DNA from: Roseisalinus antarcticus
GTDB taxonomy: Bacteria; Pseudomonadota; Alphaproteobacteria; Rhodobacterales; Rhodobacteraceae
Direction of reading: 5' to 3'
Assembly (NCBI RefSeq): GCF_900172355.1
Contig: NZ_FWFZ01000001.1
Coordinates: forward strand, 480,483-544,482
DNA length: 64,000 nt
The number at the start of each line of letters is the position of its first letter. The stretch's first letter is position 1. Below are positions 1-8,142 of the stretch, one piece after another. Below the pieces are notes generated by a model. It worked only from the letters and a program-made list of their open reading frames with translations. It made no database searches and had not been told where the DNA came from. Made by a program: the position numbers and the translations under genes.

Positions 1-173
1 TTGCAATATCCCCGCCGGAGGCCCCGGCCCGGTCACCAAGCGCACCGTTTCGTATTGGTCCGGCGCACGGCGAGGGGTCGGCGCCGTCCCATCGCGGGCC
101 TTGCATCCCCGGCCTGCCATGGCCCGCCGGATTGGAGTATGACGTTGCGACAGTTCAAAAGGTCCAACCTGAC

Positions 174-566
174 ATGAGTTTTCTTGAACCTGATCCCTAT
201 ATCCTTGCCTTCATCGCGGTAAAGCAGGGGATATTTCTGCTGGCCCTGCTGCCGCTGGCCCTAGTCCGGGCCCTGGCGGCGCGGCGCTCGGCCCGGTGGG
301 CCGCGCTGGCGGCGCTGGCACTCTGTGCCTTCGGCCTGGCCGCGCGATACCTTCCCGAGGTCCTGGGGATCTACGAGGGCCTCTTTGTCCGGATATCCGG
401 CATCTGGCGCGGGCTTTGGGGCGGGTTGGCGATGAATTTCGCCGCCTCGGCCGCGCTCCTCGCCTCTGCCCTGCTGCCCGGGCGGCGGTGGTGGGGGCTG
501 GATCTTGCGCATGTGGTTCTGCTGGCCGGACTTCTGGGCCTTTGGGGCTACAGCATTTGGGGATAG
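174..566 (+). CDS. Small integral membrane protein, unrecognised
   Basis: I do not recognise this 130-residue protein. It is dominated by about four hydrophobic segments (near residues 10-30, 40-57, 85-105 and 110-128) separated by short Arg/Trp-rich loops, so it is almost certainly an inner-membrane protein. A TTG in frame at 132 would add 14 residues, but the ATG at 174 begins MSFLEPDPY directly before the first hydrophobic segment and is the better start. The PqiA-like gene begins a few bases downstream in the same direction, so the two are probably co-transcribed and may act together. No catalytic or metal-binding motif is visible. Confidence 0.6.
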   Translation: MSFLEPDPYILAFIAVKQGIFLLALLPLALVRALAARRSARWAALAALALCAFGLAARYLPEVLGIYEGLFVRISGIWRGLWGGLAMNFAASAALLASALLPGRRWWGLDLAHVVLLAGLLGLWGYSIWG

Positions 567-570
567 CGCC

Positions 571-1011
571 GTGGCCAATGCGTTGAAGATCGCCAATCTT
601 TCGTTGATCGTTCTTTTTCCGGTGGCCTGGTTCGCGCCGCTCTTGCGGGCGGGCTTGCTGCCGCTCTTCGGTCTGTCCGAGATCAGCGTGATCTCGGGCT
701 TGCAATCGCTCTGGCGTTCGGACGTGTTCCTGGCCCTGATGGTGACGGTCTTCGCCCTGTTCGCGCCTTATCTCAAGACCATCGGCCTGGCGCTGGTGCA
801 ATTCGGCCTTCTGGACGACCGGGCGCTGCCAGTTCTGGGTTGGCTCGGCAAGCTCGCCATGGCCGACATCTTCCTTGTCGCGCTCTATATCGTCGTCGCC
901 GAGGGGGTGGGCGTGGGGCGGGTCGAGGTTGCCTGGGGCCTCTACCTGTTCTCCGGCTGCATCCTGGTCTCGCTCGGCCTGTCCATGGCTGCGTCCCGCC
1001 GGAAGACCTGA
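571..1011 (+). CDS. PqiA-like paraquat-inducible membrane protein
   Basis: A 146-residue membrane protein that reads like one PqiA domain: a stretch around LFGLSEISVISGLQSLWRS followed by DVFLALMVTVFALFAPYLK is typical of the family. PqiA proteins are envelope membrane proteins linked to MCE-type lipid transport and oxidative-stress induction. This copy has about four hydrophobic segments and lacks the N-terminal zinc-ribbon and second domain of full-length PqiA. No PqiB/MCE partner is nearby. I chose the GTG at 571, just after the stop of the preceding gene. A more upstream ATG at 505 would lie inside that gene. It is followed by a strong hairpin. Confidence 0.75.
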   Translation: MANALKIANLSLIVLFPVAWFAPLLRAGLLPLFGLSEISVISGLQSLWRSDVFLALMVTVFALFAPYLKTIGLALVQFGLLDDRALPVLGWLGKLAMADIFLVALYIVVAEGVGVGRVEVAWGLYLFSGCILVSLGLSMAASRRKT

Positions 1012-1041
1012 GCGACGCCGGGCCCGGCGGTCCCCGGCGCG

Positions 1042-1060
1042 GGGAGGGCGCTGCCCTCCC
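1042..1060 (+). terminator. Hairpin terminator after the PqiA-like gene
   Basis: Perfect inverted repeat with 8-base arms GGGAGGGC (1042-1049) and GCCCTCCC (1053-1060), a 3-base loop, and TCTT following. It sits 30 bases past the stop at 1011 and before the convergent LysR gene ends at 1112. The short pyrimidine run is weak for an intrinsic terminator, but position and stem strength fit. Confidence 0.55.
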
Positions 1061-1111
1061 TCTTGGCTCACGCCAATTCACCCTCCCGGGATATTTGGGA
1101 CCAGAAGAAGG

Positions 1112-2074
1112 TCAGAGCCGCTTGAGCGTCTTTTCCAGCCAGGGCGCGTCTGCGATCATCGGCGCGACGATCTGGGCAGAGATCAGACCGCGCAGACGCT
1201 CGGCGATTTGCGCGGGCATGGTGCCCAGGATGTCGCGGCGGGACGTCAGCGAGATCGTCCGCGTGAGCGGGCGGCCCGGCAGCGGCAGGATCCGCACCCG
1301 GTCGTGGAACCGGTCGGCATGTTTCCAGCCGAGCGGCGTCAGAATCGTCCAGCCGGCGCCCTCGGCCACCATGGCCAGGATCGCGTGATAGCTGTCGAGT
1401 TCGAACCGCTGCTGGAAACTGAGGTTCTGCCGGGCCAGATGCGCCGCGATCGTGCGGCCCATCAAGTGGCGCGTGGTGTAGCGGATATGCGGCAGGGTGC
1501 GCAGGTCGGCGAGGCTGGGCCTTGCGGCCGCGAGGCTTCGCGGGGCCGCGATCACGAACGGCTCCTGCAGGAGCGGCTGAACCTCGTGCCCCTCCGCGCC
1601 CGTCTCCATGTCGGCGGCGACGACCACATCGAGCGCCCGGGCGTCGAGCTGATCGAACAGCCGGTGGGATGGCCCGGTCTCGAGCAGGAACTGGCAGGAT
1701 CTCAGCTCTTCGGCCATGGCGGACAGCAGGCTAGGGGTCACGTCGGCGTCGAAATCCTCGATCATCCCGAGGCGGAACCGGGTCAGGGCGCCTTGACCCG
1801 AGAGACCCAGCTCGGCGCGGGCCTGGTCCGCCTCGTTGAGGATCGCGTTGGCGCGCCGCAGGAAGGTCTCGCCCGCGGGCGTCAGGGTCACCGGCCGTTC
1901 GGAGCGGTTGAGCAGGGTCGCGCCGATGTCGCGCTCGAGGTTGGTCAGCTGCTGCGAGACGGTCGCCGCCGAAGTGTCCAGACGGCGGGCGGCGGCGGAG
2001 AGCGACGCCTCTTCCGCGGTCGCCACGAAGACCTCGATTTCCCACAGAGTGATCTTTCCAGGACGCTGCGCCAT
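1112..2074 (-). CDS. LysR-family transcriptional regulator
   Basis: A 320-residue protein of usual LysR length. Residues about 8-65 form the winged helix-turn-helix (AEEASLSAAARRLDTSAATV then SQQLTNLERDIG), and the rest is the substrate-binding-like effector domain. Longer in-frame starts exist upstream, but they would run through the divergent aminotransferase. The ATG at 2074 begins MAQRPGKITLWEIEVF, directly ahead of the HTH as in other LysR proteins. It is divergent from the class III aminotransferase at 2186 with a 111-base gap, so it probably controls that gene. The effector is unknown. Confidence 0.85.
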   Translation of the reverse strand: MAQRPGKITLWEIEVFVATAEEASLSAAARRLDTSAATVSQQLTNLERDIGATLLNRSERPVTLTPAGETFLRRANAILNEADQARAELGLSGQGALTRFRLGMIEDFDADVTPSLLSAMAEELRSCQFLLETGPSHRLFDQLDARALDVVVAADMETGAEGHEVQPLLQEPFVIAAPRSLAAARPSLADLRTLPHIRYTTRHLMGRTIAAHLARQNLSFQQRFELDSYHAILAMVAEGAGWTILTPLGWKHADRFHDRVRILPLPGRPLTRTISLTSRRDILGTMPAQIAERLRGLISAQIVAPMIADAPWLEKTLKRL

Positions 2075-2185
2075 GGACGCGACGTTAGGGGCTGCGGCGC
2101 CCGCCCGCAACGTCGCGCATGCCCTTGATGGATTGCGGCGGACAGGCGCCGGGCATAGTGTCGGCGCGAACCGGAGAGGTGCCCC

Positions 2186-3568
2186 ATGCCCGATGACAAG
2201 ACGAACTCCTGGGAGGTGCGCGCCGCCGCCCACACGCTCTATGGATTCACCGATCTGCCCACCATCGCCGAGCGCGGCACGGTGGTGCTGACCGGCGGCC
2301 ATGGACCTTACGTGCGAGACGTGCACGGGCGCGAATATCTCGACGCCAATTCGGGCCTGTGGAACATGGTCGCGGGGTTCGACCACCCCGGCCTGACCGC
2401 CTGCGCCCAAGAACAATACGCCCGTTTCCCGGGCTATCACGCCTTTTTCGGCCGGATGTCAGACCGCACGGTCGAGCTGTCGGAGAAGCTCGTCGAGGTC
2501 TCGCCTTTCGAGCAGGGCCGCGTCTTCTATACCAATTCCGGATCCGAGGCGAACGACACGCTGGTCAAGATGCTGTGGTTCCTCAACGCGGCAGAGGGTC
2601 AACCCGAGCGGCGCAAGATCCTGACACGGGTCAACGGCTATCACGGGGTGACAGTCGTGTCGGCCTCGATGACGGGCAAGCCCTACAATTCGGTCTTCGG
2701 CCTGCCCTTGCCCGGGTTTCTGCATCTTTCCTGTCCGCATTACTGGCGCAACGGCGCCGAGGGCGAGACCGAGGCCGCGTTCACTGCCCGGATGGCGGCA
2801 GAGCTGGAGGCTGTCATCGCCCGCGAAGGGGCCGAGACCATCGCCGCCTTCGTCGCCGAGCCGGTGATGGGCGCAGGCGGGGTCATCGTCCCGTCCGAGG
2901 GCTATTTCCAGGCGGTCGCGCCGATCCTGAAAAAGCACGGCATCCCGCTGGTCTCGGACGAGGTGATCTGCGGTTTCGGCCGGACGGGGGCGCGCTGGGG
3001 CTGCGAGCAATACGGGTTCATGCCCGACGCGATCATCTCGTCGAAGAACCTCACCGCCGGCTTTTTCCCCATGGGCGCGGTGATCCTCGGCCCGGAGCTG
3101 GCGGACCGCTTGCAGCGCGCCTCGGAGGCGATCGAGGAGTTTCCGCACGGGTTCACCGCCTCGGGCCACCCGGTGGGCTGCGCGATTGCGCTGAAGGCGA
3201 TCGAGGTCATCCTCGACGGGGCCGACGGAGAGGCGCCGCTGATCGAAAACGTGCGCCGGCTGACACCCGGGTTCGAGGCGGGGATGGCGAAGCTGGCCGA
3301 ACATCCCAACATCGGCGAATGGCGTGGCAAGGGGCTGATGGGCGCGTTGGAGGCGGTGGCCGACAAGGCGAGCAAGACCCCCTTCCCCGGCACGCTCTCG
3401 GTCTCGGAGCGGATCGCCAACACCTGCACCGATCACGGGCTGATCTGCCGCCCGCTGGGGCAATCGGTCGTACTTTGCCCGCCGTTCATCATGACCGACG
3501 CGCAGATGGCGGAGATGTTCGAGAAGCTGGGCGCCGCGCTGACGAAGGTGTTCGACGAGGTGGCCTGA
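2186..3568 (+). CDS. Class III PLP-dependent aminotransferase
   Basis: A 460-residue fold-type I, class III aminotransferase. Such enzymes move the amino group of an omega-amino acid or amine to a keto acid such as pyruvate. Visible features: TNSGSEAND (about 116-124) for phosphate binding, SDEVICGFGRTG with the cofactor-binding Asp258, and the Schiff-base lysine K287 in SSKNLTAGFFPMG. Length and motifs resemble taurine/beta-alanine/omega-amino acid:pyruvate aminotransferases, but the exact substrate cannot be read. It starts with ATG after a GGAGAGG ribosome site and is divergent from a LysR regulator, the probable controller. Confidence 0.85.
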   Translation: MPDDKTNSWEVRAAAHTLYGFTDLPTIAERGTVVLTGGHGPYVRDVHGREYLDANSGLWNMVAGFDHPGLTACAQEQYARFPGYHAFFGRMSDRTVELSEKLVEVSPFEQGRVFYTNSGSEANDTLVKMLWFLNAAEGQPERRKILTRVNGYHGVTVVSASMTGKPYNSVFGLPLPGFLHLSCPHYWRNGAEGETEAAFTARMAAELEAVIAREGAETIAAFVAEPVMGAGGVIVPSEGYFQAVAPILKKHGIPLVSDEVICGFGRTGARWGCEQYGFMPDAIISSKNLTAGFFPMGAVILGPELADRLQRASEAIEEFPHGFTASGHPVGCAIALKAIEVILDGADGEAPLIENVRRLTPGFEAGMAKLAEHPNIGEWRGKGLMGALEAVADKASKTPFPGTLSVSERIANTCTDHGLICRPLGQSVVLCPPFIMTDAQMAEMFEKLGAALTKVFDEVA

Positions 3569-4048
3569 GGTCCTCCGGACAACCTGTCCCCTGCGCTCCG
3601 GGCCGCGAGATCCGGAGCGTTTTCAACAGCTTCGAACGCAGCCCATCAAGACCGCCTGGCGCCCAACCTTCAAGTTTCGGTCCTGGGCTAAATGTCCGGG
3701 TCCTGTTCGCTCTTGCTGTAGGGGCCCTTGGCAAAGGGTGCCCGCCCCTCGCTTGCGGGGCCGCTCGTGCCCCTGACGCCATCGGTCCCCGATCAAGGGA
3801 AACCTTCGCGCTCCCGAACTTTGCGGAAAATCGGCAAGAATCGAGCGGGAGAGCGGGGCGGAGTTGGAAATTCACCGGGGGCATCATGGCCTTTGCTGGC
3901 GGCAGGCGCAGGCACAGCGCGTCCGTGACCGATACTTGCAGACAAATGCTCAGATCAAGAAAAAGGACTATCAATTAAATCAAAAAAAAGCTTCATGATG
4001 TTAAAATGACATTTCATGGAGGAATGTCACCAAACTTGGGGACGAGTG
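3569..4048. other. 480-base stretch without a convincing gene
   Basis: The first half is G+C-rich with no supported frame. From about 3930 the sequence becomes clearly AT-rich (runs such as TCAAAAAAAAGC and TTAAAATGACATTTC), unlike the rest of the window. It probably holds the promoter of the exported protein that starts at 4049. A GGAGG at 4018-4022 lies too far upstream of that start to serve as its ribosome site. I see no RNA gene or repeat. Confidence 0.5.
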
Positions 4049-4648
4049 ATGAAAAGACAGAAAGCCGTTGCCCGGCATGTCAGAGCCTGTGCGATTGTCT
4101 CGGCACTGGCCATTGGCGCGTTCACCGCGCAATCTGTTCAGGCTGCGACGTACGAGTACACGGGCGCGACCTTCTCGAGCAATTTTGCGCCGTATGACAC
4201 CTCAATGAATATTTCAGGGGCGTTCGACGTTGCCAGCCCCTTGTCGTCGTCGATGTCGTTGACGGATATCTCCGGATCGTTGACGAGTTTTTCCTTCTTT
4301 ACTGGCGTTCGGACATTCGAGACCGGCGATGATGTAAACAACTTCAGTCTGGCAACAGACGTCACCGGCGCTATCGTCGGCTGGGAAATCAACATTGACG
4401 ACAATGCCTGGTATGTCTCCATGAGCAGCAGCAGCTCGCCCAAGGACCGAACAAGGAACATGGGGCCCGGCGGGGGCGATGCCTACAACTATACCGCTGG
4501 ATCCTGGGCGATCGCTCCGGTGCCTCTGCCCGCCGGGTTCTGGTTCCTTATGGCCGCACTCGGTGGTCTTGTCGTTCTGGCGCAGCGCCGCAGGGTTGTC
4601 TTGCCGACCGCTCTCGAAAACGCCGGGGGATTTGGGCAACCGTCATAG
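4049..4648 (+). CDS. Exported protein with VPLPA-CTERM sorting signal
   Basis: A 199-residue protein with an N-terminal signal peptide (residues about 1-28, ending SVQAATYEY) and a Ser/Thr/Asp-rich body without recognised domain. The C-terminal region has VPLPAGFWFLMAALGGLVVL followed by AQRRR: the VPLPA motif, a hydrophobic helix and a basic cluster that define the VPLPA-CTERM exosortase signal of Rhodobacterales. The protein is expected to be exported, recognised by an exosortase and released or anchored at the cell surface. Unusually, about 17 residues follow the RRR cluster, where such proteins normally end. I chose the ATG at 4049 because it opens directly into the signal peptide. No exosortase gene is in the window. 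Confidence 0.7.
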   Translation: MKRQKAVARHVRACAIVSALAIGAFTAQSVQAATYEYTGATFSSNFAPYDTSMNISGAFDVASPLSSSMSLTDISGSLTSFSFFTGVRTFETGDDVNNFSLATDVTGAIVGWEINIDDNAWYVSMSSSSSPKDRTRNMGPGGGDAYNYTAGSWAIAPVPLPAGFWFLMAALGGLVVLAQRRRVVLPTALENAGGFGQPS

Positions 4649-4876
4649 ACCTGCCGCCCAAGGTCGTCTCGGCATCCGGTGGCAAGAAGGCCCGCCAATT
4701 TGGTCTGTTCCGTGGCCTGACAGGTCCAGGACGGCCGATGGGTGCAAGAGATAGTCCGCCGATCCCAAGCAGAATTCTGACCGAAGACGGAAGCCGTCCG
4801 GATCACGGCCCGCGCGGCGGGGCCCGCTCTGTGCCATCCGGCGCCGGGACGTCACCAGCCCTTGGCGCACGGAGCG

Positions 4877-5455
4877 CTACTTGCCCATCCGTGCCAGCTT
4901 CATCTGCAGCGCGGCGAGCTCTTTCTTGATCTCATCGAGGTCATCGCCCTTGCCGCCGGCAGATGCCTTGCCCGAAGGCGCCTCGCCCTCCCCGGCCGGG
5001 CCGGTTGCGCCCACGACGCCGCCGGTCATCGCCTTGAGGAACGCCTCTTGTTGGGTGCGCAACGCATCGAACCCGGGGACCTTTGCCATCGGGTTGATCG
5101 TGCCCATGTTCTCCATCATCTTGGTCTGCCCCTCGCGGAACATCTCGAAGCTCATGGCGAGGAATTGCGGCATGACGGACATGGACTGGGTGGTGTAGCT
5201 GCGGACCAGATCGTTCAGAACGCCGACCGGCAGCATGTTCTCGCCCCGGCTTTCGTGTTCCGCGATGATCTGAAGCAGGTATTGCCGGGTCAGGTCGTCG
5301 CCGGATTTGAGGTCGACGATCTGGACGTCGCGGCCCTCGCGGATGAAGGATGCGATATCCTCCAGCGTCACGTAATCGGACGTTTCGGTGTTATACAGCC
5401 TGCGGCTGGCATATCGTTTGATCAGAAGTGGCTTGTCGGTGCTTTCGGCGGCCAA
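4877..5455 (-). CDS. phaR: Polyhydroxyalkanoate synthesis repressor PhaR
   Basis: A 192-residue PhaR repressor. It binds DNA upstream of phasin and PHB genes and is released by nascent polyester chains. The N-terminal DNA-binding domain is unmistakable (residues about 8-70: LIKRYASRRLYNTETSDYVT, then the PHB/PHA accumulation regulator region ending ESRGENMLPV). The C-terminal third is Gly/Ala-rich and ends in a short Lys/Glu helix. I chose the TTG at 5455, preceded by a GGGAGGG ribosome site. The longer frame to 5521 adds an unrelated Arg-rich stretch. It lies downstream of phaP and phaC on the same strand. Candidate operators are at 6135-6177 and 8046-8055. Confidence 0.92.
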   Translation of the reverse strand: MAAESTDKPLLIKRYASRRLYNTETSDYVTLEDIASFIREGRDVQIVDLKSGDDLTRQYLLQIIAEHESRGENMLPVGVLNDLVRSYTTQSMSVMPQFLAMSFEMFREGQTKMMENMGTINPMAKVPGFDALRTQQEAFLKAMTGGVVGATGPAGEGEAPSGKASAGGKGDDLDEIKKELAALQMKLARMGK

Positions 5456-5630
5456 GCGTGTCCCTCCCACGGTCACTGCTGCGGTGCAGAGGAGCCTACG
5501 CGTCACATGTCGTTTCCACAAGCGTTATGCCGCAGCGGCACAAACGCAAAAGGGGCAAGCCGATGGCTTGCCCCCAGGTCTGCGGGACCGGTCGGCGGCA
5601 GGGAGGAGCCGCGCCGTTCCGTGCGACGTC

Positions 5631-6083
5631 TTACTTCGCGGCAGTCGCCTTCTTGGCGGCCGAGGTCATGTCCTCGGTGGCCTTCTTGGCGGCCGAGGTC
5701 ATGTCCTCGGTCATGTCCTTGCCGGCGGCCAGGACGAGTTCCATCGTCTCGGTCTGAACCTTCTTGGCGATCTCGGCGTAGGCAGCCATGTGCTCGGCGG
5801 CGGCTTCGGCGGTCGTCGACGCGAAATCCGTCATCGCCTTGGCGTAATCGGCGGGCTCGGACTTCGCCTTGCTCATCGCGGAGAACTTGGTCAGCGTGTC
5901 CTGCATCCACTTGGCGGAGAGGTCGGTGGATTTCTGGGCGGCGTCGATCGAGACGGCGCTCAGCTTCTCGGCCAGGGTGGTCTGGGTCTTGAACGCTTCT
6001 TCCATGGACTTGGTGTCCACGGGGAACGCGCCCATCATGTCTTTCATCATGGCGGAGAGATCTTGGGTCTTTGCGGTGGCCAT
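5631..6083 (-). CDS. phaP: Phasin, PHB granule-coating protein
   Basis: A 150-residue phasin, the small amphipathic protein that coats polyhydroxybutyrate granules and controls their size. It is almost wholly helical and rich in Ala, Lys, Met and Thr (KTQTTLAEKLSAVSIDAAQK is the typical phasin helix). The last 30 residues contain an 11-residue unit, TEDMTSAAKKA, twice in tandem, encoded by a 33-base direct repeat. The ribosome site AAGGGAA lies before the ATG. It has its own promoter overlapping a perfect inverted repeat (6135-6177), fitting strong, PhaR-controlled expression apart from phaC. Confidence 0.9.
   Translation of the reverse strand: MATAKTQDLSAMMKDMMGAFPVDTKSMEEAFKTQTTLAEKLSAVSIDAAQKSTDLSAKWMQDTLTKFSAMSKAKSEPADYAKAMTDFASTTAEAAAEHMAAYAEIAKKVQTETMELVLAAGKDMTEDMTSAAKKATEDMTSAAKKATAAK
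5647..5711 (-). repeat. phaP: 33-base tandem direct repeat in phaP
   Basis: Two adjacent near-perfect copies of a 33-base unit (5647-5679 and 5680-5711), in frame, encode the duplicated TEDMTSAAKKA helix at the phasin C terminus. The identity at the DNA level suggests a recent duplication or ongoing slippage. Confidence 0.85.
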
Positions 6084-6127
6084 TGGAGAATTCCCTTCAA
6101 ACTTGGCTTGTTGCTGTGTCTGACCGG

Positions 6128-6156
6128 AATATGCATGCTGCAGCGCAGCATTTCAA
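6128..6156 (-). promoter_or_regulatory. Sigma70-type promoter of phaP
   Basis: Read on the minus strand, a -35 element TTGAAA (6151-6156) and a -10 element CATATT (6128-6133) are separated by exactly 17 bases. They lie 45 bases upstream of the phaP start codon at 6083. Both elements are embedded in or next to the inverted repeat 6135-6177, so repressor binding would block polymerase. Confidence 0.6.
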
Positions 6157-6177
6157 GTATTTTCTGCGCTGCAGCAT
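6135..6177. promoter_or_regulatory. Candidate PhaR operator (14-base inverted repeat)
   Basis: Perfect 14-base inverted repeat: ATGCTGCAGCGCAG (6135-6148) and CTGCGCTGCAGCAT (6164-6177), separated by 15 bases. Each arm contains CTGCAG and GCGCAG, the TGC/GCA-rich type of element bound by PhaR in Paracoccus and Rhodobacter. It overlaps the phaP promoter and lies in the phaC-phaP gap. Binding by the PhaR encoded here is inferred. Confidence 0.75.
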
Positions 6178-6230
6178 GAAATTTCCGTGTGGTCGACGCG
6201 ATCAGATGCTTGCTGTCCGCGCCCCCCGCG

Positions 6231-8024
6231 TCAGGCGGCCGGACTGGCCACCACATAGGTCCCCGGCGCGGGCGCGATGGGCGGATGATCGGCGTCTCCC
6301 GGTGTGCGGGCGGGAATCATCTTGCCCGACATCGGCGCCAGCCAGTCGTTCCAGCGCTGCCACCAGGACCCTGCGTGTTTTTCGGCCCCTGCCTGCCAAT
6401 CCTCGGGCGAAAGGGACAGGTCGGGATTGGTGTAATGGCCGTATTTCATCTTCGATGGCGGGTTCACGATGCCGGCGATATGGCCACTTTCGGACAGGAT
6501 GAAGGTCTTGTCGCGCGCACCCATCTTCTGCACCCCACGATAGGAGCTTTTCCAGGCCGCGATGTGATCGGTCTCGCAGGCCACCGCGCAGACCGGGACG
6601 GTGACGTCGGACAGCTGCACGGTCTCGCCCGCGACCTCGAACCCGGTGGTGGCAAGCCGGTCGTTCTGACACAGGCCGCGCAGGTATTCGACGGCCATCT
6701 TCGCGGGCAGGTTGGTGCCGTCGCCGTTCCAGTAGAGCAGGTCGAAGGCCGGCGGCGCCTCGCCCATCATGTAGCTCTTGATCGCGGGGCCATAGATCAG
6801 GTCGTTGGACCGCAGGAAGCTGAAGGTCCGGCTCATGTAGAAACTGTCGAGGATGCCCTCGCGGGTCACCTCGGCCTCGATCCCGTCGACGAAATCGTCG
6901 TCGAGAAAGACGCCGACCTCGCCCTGGTCCGAGAAATCCGTGAGCGTGGTGAAGAAGGTCGCGGAATTGACGCTGGTGTCCTTGCGCCGCTTCATCACGC
7001 CCAGCGCCATCGACAGGGTCGTGCCGGCGATGCAGTAGCCCACCGCGTTGACCTTCTTGGTGCCGCAGATCGCCTTGACCTCGCGGATCGCGGCCAGATA
7101 CCCCTCTTCGATGTAATCGCCGAGGCCCACGTCGCGGTAGGTCGCGTCCGGGTTGACCCAGCTGACCACGAACAGCGTGTGGCCCTGGTCGAGGATCCAC
7201 TTGATCAGCGAATTCTTCTCCTTCAGATCGAGGATGTAGAACTTGTTGATCCAGGGCGGAAAGATCATCAGCGGCGTCTGGTGGACCTTCTCGGTCGTCG
7301 GCGCGTACTGGATCAACTCGAACAGGTGGTTGCGATAGACCACCTCGCCCGGGGTCGTGGCGAGGTTCTCGCCCACCTTGAAGGCCTCGCGATCGGCCAG
7401 CGTCACGATCAACTCGCCGTCGTTGCGCTCCAGGTCGGCGACCAGGTTCTCGAGGCCCCGCACCAGGCTCTCGCCATCGGTTTCGACCGCGCGGGCCAGC
7501 GCCTCGGGGTTGGTGCCGAGGAAATTCGCCGGGCTGAACATGTCCACGATCTGGCGCGAGAAATAGTCCAGCCGCCGCTTTTCCTTCGGGTCGAGCCCCT
7601 CGATTCCCTCGATCGCCTGCTCGATCGCCTCGACGTTCAGCATGTATTGCTGCTTGATGAAATTGAAGTAGGGATGCTGCTCCCAGAGTGGTGAGTTGAA
7701 TCGGCGGTCCGTCGGCGTCGGATCCTCCGGCGCGGCCAACTTGCCCGAGGCAAGCACCTGTTGCGCCTCGACGTAATGCTTCAGCGTCTTGCCCCAATAG
7801 CCCACCTGATGCTCCAGGAGCTTGGCGGGATTCTGCATCATTTCAACCATGTAGGCGCTCGCCGCCTTCATGTAGAGTTCCTGGCTGGGGCCCTGCAGCG
7901 CCGGCGGGACGCTGCGCTTGGAGGAAAAGGCCGTGATCAGCCGCTGGCTGAGGTCCTCGATCTTGGTGATGTTCGCCTCCAGGGTCGCAAGCGCGGTCCC
8001 TTCTTCGGAAGTTTCAGTTGTCAT
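6231..8024 (-). CDS. phaC: Class I poly(3-hydroxyalkanoate) synthase PhaC
   Basis: A 597-residue class I PHA synthase, which polymerises (R)-3-hydroxybutyryl-CoA into granule-bound polyester. The N-terminal PhaC_N domain (about 90-260) is followed by the alpha/beta-hydrolase core. The catalytic triad is visible: nucleophile C331 in the lipase-like box GYCIAGT, D486 in CETDHIA and H515 in SGHIAG. Length matches the class I family (about 560-610). The start ATG has a strong GGGGGGAGAG ribosome site. It is divergent from the depolymerase phaZ across a 118-base gap holding a TGCACGTGCA palindrome, and upstream of phaP and phaR on the same strand. Confidence 0.96.
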   Translation of the reverse strand: MTTETSEEGTALATLEANITKIEDLSQRLITAFSSKRSVPPALQGPSQELYMKAASAYMVEMMQNPAKLLEHQVGYWGKTLKHYVEAQQVLASGKLAAPEDPTPTDRRFNSPLWEQHPYFNFIKQQYMLNVEAIEQAIEGIEGLDPKEKRRLDYFSRQIVDMFSPANFLGTNPEALARAVETDGESLVRGLENLVADLERNDGELIVTLADREAFKVGENLATTPGEVVYRNHLFELIQYAPTTEKVHQTPLMIFPPWINKFYILDLKEKNSLIKWILDQGHTLFVVSWVNPDATYRDVGLGDYIEEGYLAAIREVKAICGTKKVNAVGYCIAGTTLSMALGVMKRRKDTSVNSATFFTTLTDFSDQGEVGVFLDDDFVDGIEAEVTREGILDSFYMSRTFSFLRSNDLIYGPAIKSYMMGEAPPAFDLLYWNGDGTNLPAKMAVEYLRGLCQNDRLATTGFEVAGETVQLSDVTVPVCAVACETDHIAAWKSSYRGVQKMGARDKTFILSESGHIAGIVNPPSKMKYGHYTNPDLSLSPEDWQAGAEKHAGSWWQRWNDWLAPMSGKMIPARTPGDADHPPIAPAPGTYVVASPAA

Positions 8025-8045
8025 CGCATCTCTCCCCCCTTACTT

Positions 8046-8055
8046 TGCACGTGCA
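8046..8055. promoter_or_regulatory. TGCA palindrome between phaC and phaZ
   Basis: The perfect palindrome TGCACGTGCA, followed by GCATC, lies 21 bases upstream of the phaC start in the phaC-phaZ intergenic region. It shares the TGC/GCA character of the phaP operator, so it is a weaker candidate PhaR site. A second palindrome GGTCACCGTGACC lies at about 8080-8092. Confidence 0.35.
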
Positions 8056-8142
8056 GCATCCACAGTGACCCTTTGGCAAGGTCACCGTGACCATAGTGGT
8101 GAGGATGGGTATGCGCCAACCCCGGCAAGAGGTGATCCGCCG

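Noticed and set aside
4006..4197. 63-codon frame overlapping the start of the VPLPA-CTERM gene
   Set aside because: It has a GGAGG near an internal ATG at 4024 but no sensible protein sequence. I could not support it as a leader peptide.
5647..5711. CRISPR-like repeat
   Set aside because: Two adjacent units without spacers, inside a coding frame.
6135..6177. Terminator for phaC
   Set aside because: The inverted repeat follows the phaC stop, but it has no T-run, carries CTGCAG units and overlaps a good promoter, so an operator fits better.
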